A DNA stretch of 64,000 bases from Adiantum capillus-veneris (Eukaryota; Streptophyta; Polypodiopsida; Polypodiales; Pteridaceae): positions 89,458,342 to 89,522,341 of the forward strand of contig CM043953.1 in the NCBI GenBank assembly GCA_014529385.2, written 5' to 3'. The notes under the pieces were generated by a model. That model ran no database searches. It saw only the letters and a list, made by a program, of their open reading frames with translations, and was not told the origin of the DNA. Positions 58,058-64,000 of the stretch are shown here, piece after piece (positions within the stretch are counted from its first letter, which is position 1; every line of letters begins with the position of its first letter). A program made the position numbers and the translations under genes.

Positions 58058-59629
58058 TTATCCCTTGAAAGCTACGTCAGCCATTATCATATCTCCCATC
58101 TCAAAAGCTTGAATGCCCAACTTGGCGGCCAACTCCATTGATATGAAGTTCAGAGTAGAGCCAGGGTCAAACAAGATGAAGGCATCATGCTCTCTTACCT
58201 TTCCCCACGCATAGGAAAGTGATGATCCTTTGCAATGACCATCCTCTTTTGGAGTTTCGATGGTGGAAGCCCTAGGACTCTCATTGCGAGTATTCTTCTT
58301 GGGGCAAGAACGATAGCCATGTCCTTGCTCCCCACACTTGAAACACTTATGGTCCTTGCGAAAAGCTTCAAGCTCTTTAGGAGAGAGTTTGTTTTTACCT
58401 TTGTAAACTCCCTTCTCCTTGGACCGATTGTTGTTGTTGTTGAAAGTGACTTGGGAAGTATTTTGAACATTGGTTTTCCCCTTTGCATTAGTTTTGTCTT
58501 TGTTTTCCATAGGCTTGACATTACGTCTAGCCCCTTGATGGAAATTGATGTGTGAGTCAACCATGGTGTGATGGATTACTTCACTAATAGTACCAGGCTG
58601 TTGAGAGTTGATGTATTCGGCCATCTCTTCAGGTAATCCCGCACAAAATTGCTGCCTTTGCTCGAAAAAGTCTATCTTTTGAAAGACAGTAGCCTTGAGA
58701 TGTAAATCCCAAAACTTGTCTACGTACTTGTGGATAGACTCATGAGAGAAGAGCTTCAAGCTGCGCTATTCGGTAAGCACTTTGTCTTTTGCATCGCTTG
58801 AAAGGAATTGCTTCATGATGAAAACTTGTAGAGTTTTCCATGTCTTTGGGGCTTCACCATTGCCACAAATGCTAGCCCACCATTGACGAGATGATTTTTG
58901 GAAGTGCATAGCTACATGGTGTAGCTTGGAGGACTCTGTGAAGCCCTCGTCTCCAAAGGCCGCATCAAATTGTTGGATGAAGGCCAACACTTTGTCAGTA
59001 GCACCAAAGGTGCCATCATAGGTGAGAAGAGAGATACTCCTTCCTCCCTCCTTGAACTTCTTTAGCTTTTGTGACCTTCTCCATGCAGGAAATGATTTGC
59101 GATGTCCTCCCTTCTTGTATTCTCTAGGAGAATAGCCATAACTTTCGTCGGAAGAGGAGGAAGGTGAAGAAGAAGGAGAAGAGGGTGACCTCTTCCTAGC
59201 CCTTTTCTTCCTTTGTTTCCTCTCTTGCCTTTCAGAGTGATGAGGATAACAACTATGTGTTGATCTTTTCCCCTTGGGAGGAGTGGGCGATCGTCTAGAC
59301 CGCCGTCTTCGTGGAGCCACATCTTCAGAGGAACTTAAACTTCCATTGGCTTCTTGCTCTTTGGATTCCTCCTCTCGAATGGGAGAGAGTCTTCTTTTGG
59401 GGGTCTCTTGAAGAGGCCTCCTAAGCTCTCTCTCCTCTTGGAGAGGAAGGGAAATTCCATAAGCACAAAGTTGTTGAGTAACTTCGACTTGCAAAGCAGG
59501 GTTGCCCATAGCTTGCTGCAACCTAGTGATGAGATAATTCACAAACATGGGAGCATCATCATTAGCACCTTCATGTGCAAAATCAAAGCTATCAATGTTC
59601 ATTCTACTCTCTTGATTATTGTCAGCCAT
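58058..59629 (-). pseudogene. Chromovirus gag and protease
   Basis: Likely start ATG 59629 (MADNNQESRMN). An Arg/Ser-rich basic stretch precedes the capsid region (LLTYDGTFGATDKVLAFIQQ, AMHFQKSSRQWWAS). TAG at about 58761 interrupts. The zinc knuckle CFKCGEQGHGYRSC follows, then protease text FILFDPGSTLNFIS, where the usual DSG/DTG triad reads DPG. TAA just past GVAFKG-like text at 58055 separates it from the RT frame. Confidence 0.82.
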
Positions 59630-60030
59630 GTTAACAAAATTTATGTATGTACTTAGTGTATGCTTTGGCAATTCAAAACCTTAGCTGCCACTCCTCCTAG
59701 CCTTTGAAAATCGGCTCTTAAGTATCTACACCCACGGCTCGAAGTGGTTAATTATAGAGAGTAGAGGAGTAGGTCTAACATAGCAGAGTTGCCGGGGGCT
59801 AGCTCCTTTCGGAATTCTTATGGCTCAATAATGGTAAAGCCGTAGGCAAGTCTAAAAAGACTCCATTATTAAGTCCAAAGCTCCCGAGGTGTGCACCATA
59901 TCCCACATAGTGGGCTCAACAAAATCGATAATAGATCCCAGTTCCACTTACCCTATTATAATTAGCAACATCAACCATTTATAGGCTACTTAAGGACCTC
60001 TCTTCTTAAGCAAGAAAAGAGAAACCAAAT

Positions 60031-60042
60031 GCTTTGATACCA
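60031..60042 (-). other. Chromovirus primer-binding site
   Basis: TGGTATCAAAGC on the minus strand, one base inside the 5' LTR. A one-base variant of the initiator-Met primer site. Confidence 0.85.
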
Positions 60043-60043
60043 A

Positions 60044-61660
60044 TGTAATGGAATTGGCCTATTTAATTTGAGGCTAGCGACAATTAATGAGAGTACTTTT
60101 GAAAAATGACTTTGTGAGCATAGCGGGTGAACATAATTGAAGATAGCAACATAATCATAGCAATTAGTTAACTTGACATAAACAATACTTTTGCAAGAGA
60201 GAGAATTTAGAGAACATGACAACAGTTGAGGACCGGATTTATGTGGAGACGGTCCCCTCTCCAATAGGCATTTGTATTATGATTTCTCCCATTAAGAGAG
60301 AGAGACTTGTTACAATACAATCTTTGTGTTCCTTATGACCTAGGTGATGCAATGAAGATGGAAAGCTTCATGCATCACATACATAACATAAACTTGAAGA
60401 AAGCTTTAACTATCCCAAGCCTCAGTCCCAAGACCTCAAACACCTTCCAAGGTGGAGAGAGCTAGCAGGGAATGAAGGTAGGAAAGAGGAAGAAGAAACA
60501 TTTCATAGGAGAAAGAATTAGTTTCTCACTTATCATAACTCTTGTTGCTAGCATACATAATAGCATAGTAATGAAGAAGAAGGAGATGGCAAGATTAAGC
60601 ATTGAAGCAAGGCTCTTGGTTGGATTTGCACTCCATAACCAAGAGTGTTGGTGTAGACTCTCAACCTCTACTTGCTTGGAAAAGGAGAGGAAGCTCTTGC
60701 ACTTTGCATAGCACACAATGAGAGTGTTTGTGAGTGTGTGTGGGTAAGTATACCCCCTAAGCAACCCCCTAGCTTGCTTGGGTTGACCCCCCCTTGTAGC
60801 TCATGCTTGAAGCTCATTGGACCCCTCCAAGCCTAGCCAATCATAAGCAGGAGGCATTACAAGCAGCAAGGGTAGCCTTGAGACAAGTGTCCCCCTTTCC
60901 CCTTTGAGAGAGAGAGCTAGATAAATGCAAAATCAATTAATTAAATCTCCTAAATTATCATTGGACCCCTTGGGTGACCAACCAATAGGCTTCAGGCACA
61001 CCATGAGAGCAACATGAGGAGGAACTTGACAAGTGTCCCTTTTGCTTTCTTTGTACCATGCATGCCTTGTGTGAGTGTGTGGGTGTTCTTTCTCATCCCC
61101 CTCATGTAGGGCTTGCCCACTCCTTGTAGGGATTGAATATTTGACTTTTTGACACCTCAAGCCCCTCATGCATAGGCCCAATTCCCACCACAAGATTGGC
61201 CCTTAAGCACTTTAAGCTTGGGCTGAGTTCTCACCTCAAGTGCAACCCTAGCATCTCAAGCATGTCAAGCACCTCAAGCATCTCAATCATTAAGCATCTC
61301 AAGCACCTCAATCATCAAGCACCTTAGTCATCAAGCATGAGAAACATCTCAAGCTGGGTCGGGTTCCCGTGCCTCAAGATCAGCCCTAGCTTACATAAGG
61401 TCAAAGGAATTTTACACACATTATTGGAGATCTACAATGAAGCTAACCCTAAGGTCTTATGTTCCATTGGTTAGCCTTGCTCTTTGATAGACCATCTCTC
61501 ATTTGGACCCCTTTACCATTGGCCCCGTGTTGAGATAGATCTATAAGCACATGTCTATATCTTAACCCTTGTTCCCGTTTATTCCCCCACATTAAGTGAT
61601 CAGTTGAATATGAGAGAATCATTTGGATTGGTTAAATATTAGATATTAGATTTTATGACA
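60044..61660 (-). repeat. Chromovirus 5' LTR
   Basis: 1617 bp. Contains about 65 bp near 60755-60830 and a CAAGCACCTCAA-type repeat block near 61270-61330 that the 3' LTR lacks. Confidence 0.92.
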
Positions 61661-62316
61661 TATATATTAATTAAAGTATACGTAATGGTTGTGTTCTCAC
61701 GGCATTCAAGATGTTTAAATTTCAACCCCAAAAAAAAGGTTGAAAGCACAACACTTTATATTGGCATTCATCAACATCTTCACGATAATCATTGTGGGCC
61801 CATACAACCTTTTGTGCGCAAGGACTTGGGCCCTTAGGAAGGCGGAAGTCATGTATTGATTTTGGCACACTGCACAAGTTTGGATTGCATTACTTGTGCA
61901 ATGCCAAGCCCAGCTTATCTTGGTTTCTGCTATCGGCTTTAGAGAATAACATGAGAAATGTGTTTTGTAATAAGCAATCACATAGAAATATATATAGATT
62001 TCAGTCTTTTCAAAATTTATGGTTGTCTCCCATAAGGCCTTTTCTTTGGTTTAAAAAATGGAAATATGTCCAACATTTTTAAGACGTACTGTTTCAAAAG
62101 GGAAGTGGCCAAGAGGGGCAAGATTGTTGGGGGTCTTCTATGAAAAAACCCTTTGAAATTGGGTTTCATAATCAAGGTGTGCTCAAGGCATGAAGATTTA
62201 AATGCAAAAGTCTCAAATTTACGCATGTAATCTTTTTTTTTATGTCAAGTTGACTCATCTTTACTTGTACAGCTATTGCAAACTTGCCTTCAACACCATG
62301 TGCATAAGATTGCATA

Positions 62317-62398
62317 AGAGACACTGAAGGTTTTAGTAAAGTGTCACTTATGTACCTTTACTAAAAAGTGTACCTTTACTAAAACCTTTAGTGTCTCT
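62317..62398. repeat. Foldback (hairpin) repeat, 25-bp arms
   Basis: AGAGACACTGAAGGTTTTAG (start of the arm 62317-62341) is the reverse complement of the arm 62374-62398 with one mismatch, around a 32-bp loop that repeats CTTTACTAAAA. Perhaps a tiny MITE. The surrounding 61661-62640 shows no gene. Confidence 0.8.
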
Positions 62399-62639
62399 AA
62401 TGTTGCAATACATCTCAAAAGTAGATTTTCACAAATAGAGAATTGAAAAACCTTCTTAAAAATGTCTAACTTGGTCTCATCTAAATTTTTCATGGGAATT
62501 CAAGTGCAGTGTCTAAATACTCAAAATGATTAGAATTTACAAATTTCCCATAAAAACATTGAAAATGTTTAGCTTAACACAGAACTCTAAGTTAGCACCT
62601 CAAGTAGTGACAAACTAATGAAGCTACCACATCTTGAAC

Positions 62640-62896
62640 TAATGAAGGGGAAAAACTCTATAAGACAACCCTTCTAACGAGAAATGAAATGAAATGTTAA
62701 AATACATCTTCGAAAGGTCAATATGAACTATGACACCAACAAGTTCTCCTTGTCACTTATCGATACGGCTCGCCTGCTATGTAATGAGTCGTACATTTGC
62801 ATGCAAACTCTCCTTACATTCTCTATAGAGCTATGGACATTGAGATTTAAACTCACGACTCCTAATAGCCTTACCGTTAGACTAACTCTTTGAGGA
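62640..62896 (-). mobile_element. tRNA-derived SINE
   Basis: Minus strand, from about 62896: TAGTCTAACGG (polymerase III A box, 62884-62874) and GAGTTTAAATCTC (B box, 62854-62842), spaced 30-40 bp as in a tRNA. A body follows with GCATGCAAATGTACGACTC and GCGAGCC. A related body recurs on the plus strand at 63268-63345. The head/body arrangement resembles Au-type plant SINEs. The tail end is approximate. Confidence 0.6.
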
Positions 62897-63175
62897 CCAA
62901 GTGTTCATGCTTTACGTGTACAAATTAACCAAAATGACATAACAAATATAATGATCAAAACCTGAATTATTCTTGGCATAAGAACATCAATACAAATAAC
63001 CTCTTCTATAGAGGTAGATGAAAGTCACGAAAGCCAAAGTCTAGATTTGTGTGTGTAGCTCCACCAAAGGCTCACGGCAAACTCCTGCCTTTTACGCCAC
63101 AAGTTCCTTCTTCTTGGACATGCATATGCATGTGCGTGTGAGTGCATTTGCATAGTTTTACAAAAGAAAGAGTGA

Positions 63176-63178
<3 letters not shown>

Positions 63179-63239
<61 letters not shown>

Positions 63240-63266
63240 AAAGGAAGAGGAGGGGGGGGGGGGGGG
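63179..63266. repeat. (GT)n-(GA)n-(G)15 compound microsatellite
   Basis: GT run, then AG run, then 15 G at 63252-63266, directly in front of the plus-strand SINE body. Confidence 0.95.
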
Positions 63267-63267
63267 T

Positions 63268-63345
63268 CGCATGCAAATGTACAACTCACTATACGAAGGG
63301 CGAGCCTCGTTTATAAGTGACAAGGAGTTTGGATTTGACACAAAC
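63268..63345 (+). mobile_element. Truncated SINE body, plus strand
   Basis: GCATGCAAATGTACAACTC, GGGCGAGCCTCGT and AAGTGACAAGGAG match the body of the minus-strand SINE at 62640-62896. No tRNA-like head precedes it; the compound SSR occupies that place. Confidence 0.55.
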
Positions 63346-63739
63346 TCGACTCATGTAACACATTGCTTATGACAAGGCCTAAGGACATTTTGAGATTGAA
63401 ACTCCCAACATCCCACAAATTATAAGAAAGGTATAATGTCAATCCACAAGAAAGGTAAAACCATAGAGGGAACTATTTTGAAGATTTGGACTTTGGAAGC
63501 CTATGATTTTCAAGATTTGGCCTTGAAAGCTCCCAACACAAAACCTTAGATTAGCGTTGAATTTTAACCCCTGCAAAACGCCTCAATTCAATGGGGGAGA
63601 ATCACAGACACGTAGATCCCCACCCAGAAGAATAGACATTCCCAAACTGATCACATCCATTGTAAGAGCACGAAGAGAACCTTCAACGCAAAGGTGGTAT
63701 GGAAATACACCGTTTAAAGGAAATATTCAAGAAAGCGGC

Positions 63740-64000
<261 letters not shown>

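Larger units (their letters stand above)
52975..61660 (-). mobile_element. Chromovirus: complete Ty3/gypsy element with chromodomain, 8686 bp
   Basis: The LTRs are 52975-54486 (1512 bp) and 60044-61660 (1617 bp). TATAT target duplications flank both ends. The primer site TGGTATCAAAGC lies just inside the 5' LTR on the minus strand, and AGAGAGAGGTAA precedes the 3' LTR. Gag, protease, RT, RNase H, integrase and a C-terminal chromodomain occur in that order on the minus strand. Lesions are few, so the insertion is moderately young. Confidence 0.93.

Noticed and set aside
61655-62226. Short open frames after the chromovirus
   Set aside because: No recognisable motif, overlapping on both strands; chance frames.

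Overview
The window is plant nuclear DNA made almost entirely of nested, decayed transposable elements. The clues to a plant are Ty1/copia elements with initiator-Met primer sites, a chromodomain Ty3/gypsy element, pentatricopeptide-repeat (PPR) fragments, an LR-type plant serpin fragment, a tRNA-derived SINE, a plant-like histone H3 and very dense (CT)n/(GA)n/(CA)n microsatellites. The PPR flavour and an RRM-type LINE ORF1 make a fern or other seedless plant plausible, but I cannot fix the lineage. No clearly intact host gene is present.

Layout. 1-2470: inverted repeat of a ~1 kb PPR-derived repeat; a third copy is at 35.0-36.1 kb. 2.5-5.5 kb: low-information DNA with an LTR-like stretch. 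5.5-9.7 kb: plus-strand LINE with an intact ORF1 and a broken ORF2. 10.0-26.9 kb: old minus-strand Ty3/gypsy element, split in its RNase H region by a 9.88 kb DNA transposon (11967-21846) and in its protease region by a MITE (24179-24654). 27.7-34.5 kb: second LINE, split by an SSR-rich insert. 36.1-43.0 kb: third LINE (minus), split by a complete copia element (36331-41956, target duplication AAAAG). 43.3-51.3 kb: old copia remnants around a young plus-strand copia (45290-50539). 51.6-52.0 kb: serpin fragment. 52975-61660: complete chromovirus with TATAT target duplication. 62.3-63.4 kb: foldback, SINE and SSRs. 63740-64000: C-terminal half of a histone H3 gene with an in-frame stop.

The standout is the 9.88 kb DNA transposon. 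It has 26-bp perfect terminal inverted repeats and four genes in two convergent pairs (A+ B-, C+ D-). A is a multi-exon transposase-like protein. C reads in one frame from a histone-H3-like module (interrupted by three stop codons) into a segment followed by exons of a C48/Ulp1-type cysteine protease. Between the divergent genes B and C lies an array of about a dozen copies of a 16-bp dyad, consensus TCGCGT-TGTG-ACGCGA, with spacings near 26 and 49-51 bp. I recognise no described family with this combination. This copy is decayed: A has one frameshift and a TAG stop, and B, C and D also carry lesions.
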